Made by a program: the position numbers and the translations under genes. A stretch of DNA of 64,000 nucleotides from Euborellia annulipes (taxonomy: Eukaryota; Arthropoda; Insecta; Dermaptera; Anisolabididae). This document shows, piece by piece, positions 54,244 to 64,000 of the stretch (positions are counted from its first letter, which is position 1; each line of letters opens with the position of its first letter). The notes under the pieces are model-generated. The model did no database searches. It was given only the letters and a program-made list of their open reading frames with translations, and was not told the DNA's origin. The stretch is taken from contig JAKCPI010002423.1 in assembly GCA_023213315.1 (NCBI GenBank), positions 124,001 to 188,000 on the forward strand, in the 5' to 3' direction.

Positions 54244-54284
<41 letters not shown>

Positions 54285-54700
54285 GGTGTGTGTGTGTTCA
54301 ATTTTAAGATGAAGGAATTGAGAGAAGGTTGAAATTTTTAATAAGTTAAACCCCCCGGGACGGAAAATAGCTTTAATCGAAATCGGCAAAGAGTACTAGT
54401 ACTTTACTGATGTACTTTTCAGTTTTTTTCGATTTTCTCAAAATTTGCTCCAACGATTTTTAAAATTCAAAAATCAATTATTTTTAGATGCTCTTTCAAA
54501 TGTATATTCTCATTTTGGATTGAAATCTTCTGAGACCACTTCTCTTGTATTTCATAGGGAAGATAGGAGAAATGGTTGCCATGGAACAAAATATAAATAT
54601 TTTCCCATATATAAATTTTATCTGAATTCATGTATACTGTTGGGAACAAATATGTGACAAAATCTGGTGGAGCACAGAACACAACTTATTACAATAAAAA
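53950..54700 (+). repeat. Repeat A, double copy; second part deletion-riddled
   Basis: A tail fragment (53960-54140) is followed by a copy (54145-54700). Against the 42033 copy, the second has lost one to four bases at dozens of sites, for example TTGTCAAAAATTGATGTGAG where others read TCATGTCAAAAATTCGATG. A TG microsatellite is expanded at 54244-54297. Confidence 0.7.
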
Positions 54701-56084
54701 AATTTTTTTATCAAATTTAAAATGTATATTCTCATTTTGTCATTGAAATCTTTTGAAGCAAATTTTACTATTGTTTTCAAATTCATTTTTCGGCTCTTCC
54801 TTCCATAGAGCCAATCCCTATGAGGATTTGCATGTTAATTTAGATTCAAAAGGGGGTCCCATTTGGAACTTTTTACACATTTTAAAAAAAATTTTCCAAT
54901 TCTTATGAAATTTTATATTTATTTAGGATTCTCTATTATGTATAAAATATCCAAATATGAGATTAAAATTTTCAAAATTATTTTCCGGGTCTTCCTTCCA
55001 TAGACCCAATGTTAAATCCCTATGAGGATTTGCATGTTAAGTTCAATTCAAAAGGGGGTCCCCTTTGGAACTTTTTACATATTTAAAAAATTTTTTCCAA
55101 TTCTTATGAAATTTTATATTTATTTAAGATTCTCTATTTTGTATAAAATATCCAAATATGAAATTAAAATTTTCAAAAATAACCAAGCAGTCAGAATTTA
55201 AAACGAAAGTTTAGAACTAAGGTGCTGTGCTAAGGGAAATTAAATATATCTCGACTCAAAAAAATCTGGTGCAACCAGTCACACCAGATTTTTTGATTTA
55301 TAAAAACATTTTTTTTTGCAAGCCTTTTTTTTCCTATTGCGATTTTTAAACCGATTTTAAAACCAAATAAATTGTCATAATTTTTCCAGATCAAGTAGAA
55401 TATTTATAGAATACAATCATTCACTCATTAATCCAAATCACAAACTTGTTTTGTACTTGATTTGGACTTTAACACGGATATTATTTTAAAAGGCAACAAA
55501 CACCCTTAACGACTGACGCAATCGACAAGCGGAACATCATCACCTGACTAAAAACAACAACAACAACAGCATTAACAAAATTACAACTAACAATTATTAA
55601 ATCATAAAATAAAAATAGTAAAAAATAAATTTGCTAAAAAAAATTGTAAAAAATTATCTTGACTTGAAAAAAAAAACCCTTTTGTATGGGAAAATTTTCC
55701 ATGAAAGGAATAAAAGAGAAAAAGAGAGAGATAAATCCCTTCAAAGGTCATTTCATTCAATGAATTAGAGAGAGTGAGAAAGAGGATCAAATCTATTTTT
55801 ATTATAAACAAGTTAAATAATTTTCTGATTTTAATTTCTATTTTTAGATCCATACTTAAAGTGACATCGCGTTATCATTAAATAAATGCATGGAGAGTTA
55901 GTTGGGACACTCGATATCTCTTTGGTCCTTAAAAATATTTATTCTTAAATATTATATGTAATCATCAAAATCATAAATAATATTTCGAATATATTTCGCA
56001 ATAGAGTAAAATAAGTAGTCTATATTTGTTATGTTTGTTAAAAAAAAATAATTTGAAAATTTAGCAAAGCAAGGCAACCATTTC
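54701..56084. other. Repeat-tail fragments, otherwise no gene
   Basis: Two similar 180-base units (about 54770-54990 and 54990-55190), each with ATAGACCCAATGTTAAATCC-like and AAAAGGGGGTCCC words, are followed by half a hairpin unit at 55257-55294. The rest is AT-rich. Confidence 0.4.
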
Positions 56085-56540
56085 TCCTATCTTTCCTATG
56101 AAGAACAAGAGTAAAGTGGTCTTCAGAAGATTTCAACGACAAAATGAGAATATACTTTTTAAAGAGCATCTAAAAAATAGTTGATTTATGAATTAAAAAA
56201 AAATCGTTGGAGCGAATTTTGAGAAAATAGAAAAAACTGAAAAATTACATCAGTAAAGTACTAGTACTTTTTGGCTAATTTTGTTCAAAAGCTTTGTGTC
56301 ACGTCCCGTGGGGGTACCTAACTTAAATATAAAATTTCAACCTCCTAGCTCTTTCCGTTCTTGAGATATTTTGTTCACAGAGACACAGACAGACCATGTC
56401 GCGAAAACCACTTTTTTGGATTCAGGGGACCTCAAAACGTGTATATCCATCAAAATCTTGACATCGAATTTTTGACATGAAACCAATACTTTCTCTCTCT
56501 ATATATATTAACATATATATAGAGGTAAGAGGAAGTAAAA
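56085..56540 (-). repeat. Repeat A, minus copy
   Basis: Blocks in reverse order from CAACCATTTCTCCTATCTTT to ATATAGAGGTAAGAGGAAGT, with very little microsatellite (ACAGAGACACAGACAGACC). The hairpin unit is missing. Confidence 0.8.
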
Positions 56541-57017
56541 ATAATTATTATAATTTGAAATTCCTTCCGGAATCCCAATTTATTTTGGATACTAACATTA
56601 GGGCCTCACCCCCCTGGACAACACCCCCCCCCTCAAATTAATTTGTTTATATTTACATTTTTTTTTTTAATGACACCTGTATGATTTTTTTTTTTTTTTT
56701 CAAAATTAGCGAAAATTATTTTCTTCACAAACTATTCAGTTTTCGAAAAAATGCCAAAGAAAAGAAACTTTTTTTATTTGTTTAAGGTCTTCATCGGCAT
56801 CGGAGGCCATTTAGACCCACACCAAGGCCCGCGGTCGAATATTTTAAAATAGAGTAATTTTTCATGATATGACAAAAAAATTGAAAAATTCAAAATTAAA
56901 AAAAAAAAAAAACGTATTAGGTAAAGTACTACTTCTCCAAAAGTTGATACAGTTCCACAATTTTAGTGTAAGAACTACTGCATATACCAAATTTCATCGA
57001 TCTGGTGATTTGCGTTT

Positions 57018-57380
57018 TTAAGCAAACACAGAGACGTAATTCCAAAAATAATTTTTTTGAATATACGGGAAATTTTCGGGGAGCTTATTCGCCAAATTTT
57101 TTTCTTTACTTTCGGATTGACAAGTAAGATCGTCATTATGTGACAAAAATTTGTTAATAACTTTTCTAAAATAATGAAACCAGATCATGGTCTGTTCACG
57201 CCTGCTATCGTGAATAGTCGTCCACTTGCTAGTTCTGTTTGGCATGGCGCTTGCTAGTCCATCCAGCAAATTAGAAGGATGATTTAGTGTTGAATCCTGT
57301 CCGGCACTCATACCGAGTTTAACTAGGATTTGAGGGATAAATTCGTACGATCTGACACAAAAATCTTTCCGAAGACTCAA
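57018..57380 (-). pseudogene. Unrecognised ORF fragment
   Basis: An open minus frame of 120 codons with protein-like composition: ILVKLGMSAGQDSTLNH, LLDGLASAMPNRTSKW, TTIHDSRREQTMIWFHY, then an asparagine/lysine-rich end. Its first half looks more coding than its second. No splice sites or promoter were seen. It could be a fossil of a transposon gene or an exon; I do not recognise the family. Confidence 0.3.
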
Positions 57381-57713
57381 GTGATTTATAAAAAAAAATC
57401 CTTTATTTAATTAGGTCAGTAATGGGCTTGCCAAATCAGTTACCCCATTATAATTCTTCCAATTGTAATTCTGTGAGTCTGATTTCTTATAAGGAAAAGA
57501 AGAGAGGACTTTGGTCCTTTTGTCTGGATCTTCTATCATGTTTGGACGCCGAATGACCCCTAAAGAGGGGAAAGAGCAGTCAGTACTCACTCACTTCACA
57601 CATATCAAAAGTGCAAGTGACATGCAAGAAGAGTCACTTGGGTTCAGGCTGCAATCCATGTCACACCGATTGGCTTTATTTATTTGTTGTGTGTTGTTGT
57701 GTGTGTCCAGAAA

Positions 57714-60379
57714 ATGGTATCGTCGACGTCGAGTTCCTTCTCTCTCTTGCTGGCTCTCACGTTTGCACTTCTTCTACTTAACAATATCAGGTATTTAAAA
57801 ATGTTATCTCTTTTTATAATAATAAATTCAGAATAGGCAAAGTATTTGTCAGTGACCTTCAATTTAAATGAATAAATTTTTCTTCCTTGGGACGGGAAGC
57901 GCACTTTCCGATTCCCAGCTCAAGAATCTAATGCTTTACCCTCAAGGGGTTCAAATATTTAAATTATCTACAGGTTTAACGATCTTTTACGGAAGTATTC
58001 TATTATTTGAGATTATGATTATCTTAAGATTAATATGTAGAGCAAAAAAGAGCGAAATTTGTTTACGTTGTCTCAAAAGGCTCTACTTTTTTTTAGTTTT
58101 GATTCATCAGATTCAACAAATTTAAATAATTTAACAAAATTTGTAAGCGGACAAATATTTGATATACCGGTACCACACATCTCTTGACTTCTCAAGTTAT
58201 GATCTTTTTTAATCCATTCAAGTTGAACTAGTCTTTAAAATAATTTAAGACTTGAAATTGTTATTTTCCATTTAAAAACAAAAATTTTCTTGAGAGTCTT
58301 TCTTTACTCAGGTGGGGTAAAATTTTTTTTTATTTTTTAATTATTTAATTAGAATAAAAACCAGAGAGGGATTTAAACCTTTTGGAGCACTTGCGATAAT
58401 CTTTGAAAACATTTAATTAATTTGAATCGAATGCTCCCTTGACTGACGCACATTTTGATAAAACTCGTAATGAATTTTCAAAAAGAATATTTCACTTGAT
58501 AATAAAAGAATTTTAAATTATAAAAATTTTTTGTTTTTTAACCCTTTTCGGCTACAGAAGTCAGTTAGGGGTTATTAATTTATTTAAATACAATAATTTC
58601 AATGGCTACCGGGGGACGTTCTACACCCTGATTGCTCGGGGTCGCCAATTCAGAGCTTTCGCCGCGCTTGGCATCACTTAACCGCAACGACTGCGGTGAA
58701 ACTTTTCATTTCAAACTTTTTTGGTTTTTGTGCAAATTTTTTATCTTTGCGAATTTTTTCTCGAGTCCGGTGGGCATCGATTAGAAAAAAATTATTCAAA
58801 AAGAGTTAACAATGCGATATTTAAATTTTTTTACAGTTAGACTAAATATTATTTAACGCTTAAACCTTCTTTTGGACTTTGATTAAATAACAAGAGAGAA
58901 AGAGAGAGATGAATTATTTGTGAGATACTTGTTTGGTTGCTCTTTTAAATTATTCTTTGTCAAATAATAATCCAGATTGTTTTTTTTTTTTTTTAATGGA
59001 AAAATTTATCATTATTTGATTAAATTATTATTTAATAAAGCCATTGATATACCAGTTTAGCCTATTATTTGAAATGTCGTTATGAGAGATAAAATCAGTT
59101 TTATTCCGAGAATATTTATAAAAAACATCAACTAACTAACCTACTCCACTTTATCATTCATCAATGAACGTTATCGTTTTCGCGAATTTTTATCATGACC
59201 TATTTAAAAGAGGACGCTCTGAGGGGGGCCTCCCAGTCACTGACCTCGGGGATTCCCTTGCTTTGCATTGTAATTCCCGTGATATGACATGGTAAAGAAT
59301 AGAGGTACCAGGTTAAAGATGATAAGGGCAAAGAGGGAGAGGAATATGAAGTTTTATCTTTTGAAGTCATATGCAAAATAATTTAGACTTGTTTAGAGAT
59401 GTCAAATAGTTCCAAGAATTTAATGGCGACAGGCTACTTATAAAAATGTCTGCCATTGAATTTTGTATTTTAAATACATTAAAAAAATACGTATTTCGTA
59501 TTTCAAATACTTGAGTTCTAAGCAGTGGCAGACTAAGGCTAAAGCGGGCCCTAGGCAACATTGTAATTAACGAATTTTTTTTTTTTGCGGAACCAAATTT
59601 TTCCGCCTCGCGAAAAATTTTTTCCCCTCCGTGCGAAAAAAAATTTTTTCGCAGAACCAAATAGTTCAAAATTGTTCCGCCAAGTGGGAAATTTTTTCCC
59701 CTCTCATGAAAATCATTTTACCTTATTTTTGGAAAAACGAAATTATTTCCAAGGTGCAAAAAATTTTTTTTGACGGAACCAAATTAATCCGCCAAATCTA
59801 AAAATTTTTTCCCTAATTTGCGTGCCCCAAAAATTACGGGCCCTAGGCACGTGCCTAGATTGCCTAGGCCTTAGTCCGCCCCTGGTTCTAATTATTTTGT
59901 ATTTCAAATACTAGTTTTTGAGTATTTTGCCCGGTTCGGTGAAAAGCGGGGGAAGGAGTCAAAAAATTAGTAAAATATCTTGCCTTCTCAAAGATTAGTA
60001 TAAAAATGTCATGATTATTAGTGAAAGATTAATAAAAAAAAAATCGCCTAGGGGGAGAGGAGGGGAGATAGACTCTACATAACGGAGGAAGGTGTACGCG
60101 TATTATAATTTTAAAAAATTTTTAAACAGATAATACGTAGTTATTCAAGAAAAAAAAAAAAGAAAGTCAAGGGGAAGTTTTAAAATTAGACATCATATGA
60201 TTGATATAATCAAATTGTTTTTTCCATTTGTTTCTAATAATTTCTAGAAATGTATATTAATAATTCAAATATTCTTGGCCTTTGGTTTGTTTATTTGTTC
60301 CAATAAAATTTTATTAAATTAAATGATCTAAATCAATCAATCAAATATTTGATAATAATTATTATCAAATTGAATACCG

Positions 60380-60414
<35 letters not shown>

Positions 60415-63050
60415 CAGATATAAAGTTGATGAAAAAAACAAAAATAAAGAAGAAAAAGAGGTAAAAAAAAATTGAATTGATAAACAATTTATCAATGAAT
60501 TTTTCTTATCTTTATTCTCTCTTTCACTCTCTCTGATAAGAGAAGAGCATGTGAATCATAACAAATATTATGTAAATTATTAGACTATATATTTAGAGCT
60601 TTTGAAAAAAAAAATTTCAAATATGTGAATATAAATAAATAAAATCTAATCTTTTACGGGTAGGGAGTGAGTCACAACTTATATGTTGATTCGGGAAATA
60701 ATCACAGATAATGACAGGACTTAATTATCTCGTTTGAATATTTAAATGGCTCCTGGGGCGTAGCACAGTGTAGAGGTCCAGGGGTTCGCATTCCCTCATA
60801 CGACAATTATTTATTAGTATTTAAGCGAATTGGTTACCGATCAATTGAATAAATAGGTACGGGGTTTAAATGGCCTTCGATATTATTATAAATTAAAAAA
60901 CTTTTAAATGTTACATCTCCATTTCAAATAAAAAATTTTTAAAATATCATAATATAACAAAAAATGACTTCCCCAAAACTTTCTCGTGTATTCTTTTGGA
61001 AATAGGTCTCTGTGTGTGTGTGAACACGATTGCTTAAAAACGCAATCAGCCAGATCGATGAAATTTGGTATAAACTCCTTACACTAAAATTGTAGAGTAG
61101 TGGCGACATTTGGGGTGGGGGCAGAGGGGGCATTCGCCCCTCTCCAAGGGCTCTGATTTTTATAAAATTTTATATTTTTCTAAATAAAAAGATGAATTTG
61201 TGAAACAAATGAATTTGAGGATGTGGCATAAGAGCAGCCAAGGCGAAAAATAAAATAAAAATCTATTTTTTGTCGACGATTCGAGTGCCATAATATCCAG
61301 TCATCAAGAAACAACTAGTTAACAAATGAATTTGTATATATAATGCTCAAAATGTTTTTTTTTTTTTTTTTTTTTTTTGACGCAGGGAGGTCTAAAACGT
61401 GGATAATCATCAAAATTTTAAAGTCGAATACTTTCTCTTTATATTCTATACGAGAAAGCATGGGTCTAACTAGGGAGGTGCCGGCACCCCCCCCCAGAAA
61501 GCTCCCTGCCTCAAGAAAAATTGAGAAAATATGGGACTTTCCAGGTTCCCCGGAGAATAGCTGGTCCCATGCCCCCCCCCCCCCCACCAGCCAAATTCTC
61601 TAGTTACGCCCATGCGAGAAAGTAAAAATAGTTTAATAGAATATCGAATTAGAATAAAGAAAAAAATATAATGTAACGCGATGTTTTATCTGTTGATAAA
61701 ACAAGATTATTTGTTTATATTTTTGTGTAAAGATATTTAAAAATAATTCTGGTGGTTAAGTATTTTCATGAAAAATAACAATTTCACATATATCCAACAC
61801 AAACACTACAAAATTTAAAATAATTTATTGTGCATTTAATTACTCACCCCTAGATAGTTAAAGTTGTGTCGTGATCCGTTTTTTGGTAGTTGTCGAGAAG
61901 AGGAGAGGAGGACATCACCAAGTTGCCAAAGACGTTGCCTAGAGCAGACATAAAAATTGAATTAAAAAAAAAAAAAATACATCGGTAATAGTTCAAGATT
62001 AGAACGAATTTTCGGATTCATCTTCCACACCTTCCAGCATGGCACTAAGTAACTTCCAAAAATCCGGCCTATTAGATTTTTATAAAAGTAAAATAAAATA
62101 TTCAAATATTCCCATAAGGGCTAACTTTTTTAATCATGTCATTAAAAATTAACGATTAATATTTGGACCCTGTTACGCAATAGTGTGTCAAGCGCTTGTG
62201 AACTCAATTTTTAATTTTTTTTTTGGCGCTTGACACACTATTGCATAACAGGGTCCATTTAATGTATTATTCTCGTTAAATCACCCTGAGAAAGAAATAC
62301 TTATCAAGTGCTAATTGTTAATGTTTCAATGAAAGCTTAAAAAAAAGACAAAGACTCAAAAGGATCCCACATTTCAAATAGTTTCAAGTCTAAATCCGCC
62401 TGTACTATATTTATTTAAGTGAAATTAAAACTTACTTTGATGAGAGCATGCTGATGCAGCCAAGGAAGTCTAAACGAAATTGCATCTGAGAGTTCAAACT
62501 GAAACAAAATTTTTCAGAATTAGTTGGGTAGGGTCAATAACATTTATCCTTATTTATCCTCACCTTAAACTGTAAAAATCGAAAATATATCCCCGATGCT
62601 TGATGAGAAAAGGTGACTCGTATCAGAGAAGAAGCTCGGGTAACTCGTGGTCGCCACGTTTTAAAAAATATTTCTTTTTTTTTCTAGGTTAAGTGAAGCA
62701 AGACCAAAGTCAGTCTGTGATTATTTTTGCCAAGGAGAAGACTGCAATGTTCCTCCGAAAGATTGCAAATTCGGCTTTGTGAGGAATCCATGCAACCAAT
62801 ACGAGTGTTATAAGGTAAATTACCACTCATCATTTATCACAATATTGCGTAATGAATAAAATAAAAATTATTTTAGGGTCCCGGTGAAGAGTGTGGCAAG
62901 AGTCCGCTTTACCGCAGAGGCACTTGCATGCCTAGCTTAGAATGCATTTGCAATCAATGCACCGGGTGCATTTTAGAAGAGAAATCCAACGGCAACTACA
63001 AATGTCACCTGTACGAGGGATTCTGCAACGAAGATATTTTAATCAATTAA
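57714..63050 (+). CDS. Neuroparsin-type secreted neuropeptide precursor
   Basis: Three exons join in phase: 57714-57790, 62688-62814 and 62877-63050 (TAA), 125 residues. Residues 1-25 are a clear signal peptide with the core SFSLLLALTFALLLL. The mature part has 14 cysteines in a neuroparsin-like order: VCDYFCQGEDC, DCKFGFVRNPC, ECYKGPGEECGK, RRGTCMPSLECICNQCTGC, KCHLYEGFC. GPGEECG and C-x-CxxCxxC are hallmarks of neuroparsins and the related IGF-binding-protein N-terminal domain. Insect neuroparsins are brain hormones affecting reproduction and metabolism. An acceptor-like TGTGTGTCCAG just before AAAATGG suggests an upstream non-coding exon. Intron 1 (4.9 kb) hosts SINEs, MITEs and antisense exons. 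Confidence 0.88.
58500..58710 (-). mobile_element. 5S rRNA-derived SINE, minus orientation
   Basis: Minus strand: CCGCAGTCGTTGCGGTTAAG, AAGCGCGGCGAAAGCTC, AATTGGCGACC, a block ending TAGAACGTCCCCCGGTAGCC, then a tail with CTGTAGCCGAAAAGGGTT. This matches the copy at 2819 block by block. It lies in intron 1 of the neuroparsin-type gene. Confidence 0.65.
58711..59522. other. Neuroparsin intron DNA, no other feature
   Basis: AT-rich with a T16 run near 58980. A more normal stretch at 59200-59300 shows no open frame or splice pair. Confidence 0.3.
59523..59884. mobile_element. hAT-type MITE, CAGTGGCAGACTAAGGC
   Basis: Starts CAGTGGCAGACTAAGGC and ends GCCTTAGTCCGCCCCTG. Flanks GTTCTAAG (59515-59522) and GTTCTAAT (59885-59892) match at seven of eight bases. 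The interior consists of diverged inverted words (TTCCGCCTCGCGAAAAATTT and others). Confidence 0.8.
60740..60890 (+). mobile_element. tRNA-derived SINE
   Basis: A-box-like GGGGCGTAGCACAGTGTAG, B-box GGGGTTCGCATTCCC, body TTGGTTACCGATCAATTGAA, tail GGTTTAAATGGCCTTCGATA, then an A-rich end. It is the most complete copy of the tRNA-headed family in the window. Confidence 0.68.
61378..61630 (-). repeat. Repeat A terminus carrying a MITE
   Basis: A terminal piece of repeat A (GGTCTAAAACGTGGATAATC, ATACTTTCTCTTTATATT, CGAGAAAG) is split by the MITE at 61459-61614 and resumes with CGAGAAAGTAAAAATAG. A T22 run precedes it at about 61357. Confidence 0.65.
61459..61614. mobile_element. hAT-type MITE, CATGGGTCTAACTAG copy
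   Basis: Starts CATGGGTCTAACTAGG and ends CTAGTTACGCCCATG. Exact 8-base duplication CGAGAAAG at 61451-61458 and 61615-61622. It is the same family as 41370-41517, and this copy establishes the 8-base target site. Confidence 0.85.
61848..62564 (-). CDS. 5' coding exons of an unrecognised gene
   Basis: Inside neuroparsin intron 1 on the opposite strand. Exon 62498-62436 (acceptor TTTTGTTTCAG; ATG at 62485) and exon 61938-61848 (acceptor TGTCTGCTCTAG, donor GTGAGT) join through AA|G. They read MQFRLDFLGCISMLSSKQ, RLWQLGDVLLSSSRQL, PKNGSRHNFNYLG and continue in phase 0 to an exon not found. A GTGAGG donor at 62563 marks a probable non-coding exon upstream. It could be the missing N-terminus of the RING gene at 32722-49883, since strand and order fit, but the phases need at least one more exon between them. 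It could equally be an independent gene. Confidence 0.5.
62164..62257. mobile_element. Small hairpin MITE
   Basis: Perfect or near-perfect 32-base terminal repeats, TGGACCCTGTTACGCAATAG and on to AAGCGC, with one mismatch, around a 30-base loop. It lies between the two antisense exons. Confidence 0.65.
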
Positions 63051-63161
63051 AAATCAACATAAAAATCAAACCATTGCAGTATTATTATAAAAAAAAAAAA
63101 AAATGTAAATATTAAGACGTGTGATAGAAATTGGGTTTACCCTATTTCTTTATTATATTAA

Positions 63162-63167
63162 AATAAA
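63162..63167 (+). terminator. Polyadenylation signal of the neuroparsin-type gene
   Basis: AATAAA lies 112 bases after the stop codon, followed by a T/A-rich stretch. Other AATAAA words occur in the next 60 bases, so the exact one used is uncertain. Confidence 0.55.
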
Positions 63168-63724
63168 GACTGTATTTATTTATTTATAATGATCTCTAGA
63201 TTATTTATTTAATTGAATAAATAAAGAATCGTAATATATACCTATTTTTATTTATTTTAAAATGAAAACAAAAAAAAAGTCACCCTAATCCTCTCTCAAA
63301 TATGTTGTAATTCATATAGGCCTACGTTTGAAATTTGCAATCAATATTTTATTTGCAATAATTGAAAGTAGTAAATGTTGTGAACGTTCTGAAGAAAAGG
63401 CTAGGCAGCCAGTAGGAAATAAACTGGACGACGTTTGTGTCCTTCGGTGATATCATCAATGTAATAAAATTAATTAGTATCCTTTAGAGCCATTCGTTTA
63501 AAAAAATCGGCGATTGCAAGTTTTAATTTATCATTTTTTTTTTCATAATTTTTGTTGAATACAAATAATAATTAATAATAAAGATTGATTTGAGGAAGGA
63601 CGCAACGAGCGTCGAAGAGAAAATAAATAAAATTTCTTTTGTCTGTCTTTTTTTTACCTTTCTACTTGATTAGTAAAGTTTTAGAGAATAATAAACAAGT
63701 GTAGTTAATAGTACTAATAAGAAA

Positions 63725-64000
63725 AGAGATTTTTAATAACCCTTCTCTCCTCAATTTTATTATTAAATTCTTGCTTAGCACAGAGGCAGAGTATCCGCCT
63801 CTTGTGCTAGGGGCCTAAATAATATCCCATGGGCTAATTAGGATAGAATATAAACATACGCCTTGAATTCTGATTCTAAAGAGAGATATATTAAATTGTT
63901 TCATCTATCAAAGTTCCTCAGCAGAAATCTGTTCATATTTCTTTTTCATCTCATTTCTCAGTTCGATAGGCCTAAATAAAATTATATTAAACAAATGTGT
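63725..64000 (+). mobile_element. tRNA-like SINE, second copy
   Basis: Head CTTAGCACAGAGGCAGAGTA with a complementary CCGCCTCTTGTGCTAGGGG, then GGGCTAATTAGGATAGAAT, CGCCTTGAATTCTGATTC, and CAGTTCGATAGGCCTAAAT. Same order as 40130-40640. The window ends inside it. Confidence 0.6.

Noticed and set aside
61315..61603. Proline/glycine-rich frames near 61.4 kb
   Set aside because: They are translations of a MITE, a T22 run and poly-C tracts.

Overview
This is AT-rich, intron-containing animal DNA, almost certainly from an arthropod. The main evidence is a spliced neuroparsin-type gene at the right end. Supporting evidence is a complete four-exon gene for mitochondrial ribosomal protein mL40, GT-AG introns throughout, and a dense load of arthropod-style transposons (IS630/mariner foldback, hAT and piggyBac MITEs, 5S- and tRNA-derived SINEs, a LINE, Penelope-like fragments). 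I cannot name the species; a crustacean is a guess. Genes were recovered by reading splice sites and phase by eye, so every exon model is a prediction.

Layout. 0-7.3 kb: the edge of a C2H2 zinc-finger gene (minus), MRPL40 (plus), the last coding exons of an unrecognised plus-strand gene, and a 5'-truncated LINE with an intact reverse transcriptase. 8.9-14.7 kb: a head-to-head pair. On the minus strand is a 168-residue protein with an MGNC N-terminus and GILK plus RVRF motifs, which I read as a membrane-anchored PP1-binding protein. On the plus strand is an unrecognised spliced gene whose intron holds a 1.5-kb foldback transposon. 16.2-29.6 kb: a large, imperfect inverted duplication (arms about 3.5 and 4.8 kb, spacer about 5 kb) carrying duplicated exons, a spliced 46-residue small ORF and a GC-rich promoter-like island. 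30-50 kb: a minus-strand multipass RING E3 gene of TRC8/RNF139 type, its introns packed with nested MITEs and copies of one dispersed repeat (called repeat A here). 57.7-63.2 kb: the neuroparsin-type gene (plus), whose 4.9-kb first intron contains the 5' coding exons of another minus-strand gene.

The genes do not form a pathway. The most interesting items are the MGNC/GILK/RVRF protein, the inverted duplication with its small exons, the hammerhead-like cores in Penelope-type debris, a dispersed hairpin unit, and a SINE system in which 5S-type and tRNA-type heads appear to share one tail.
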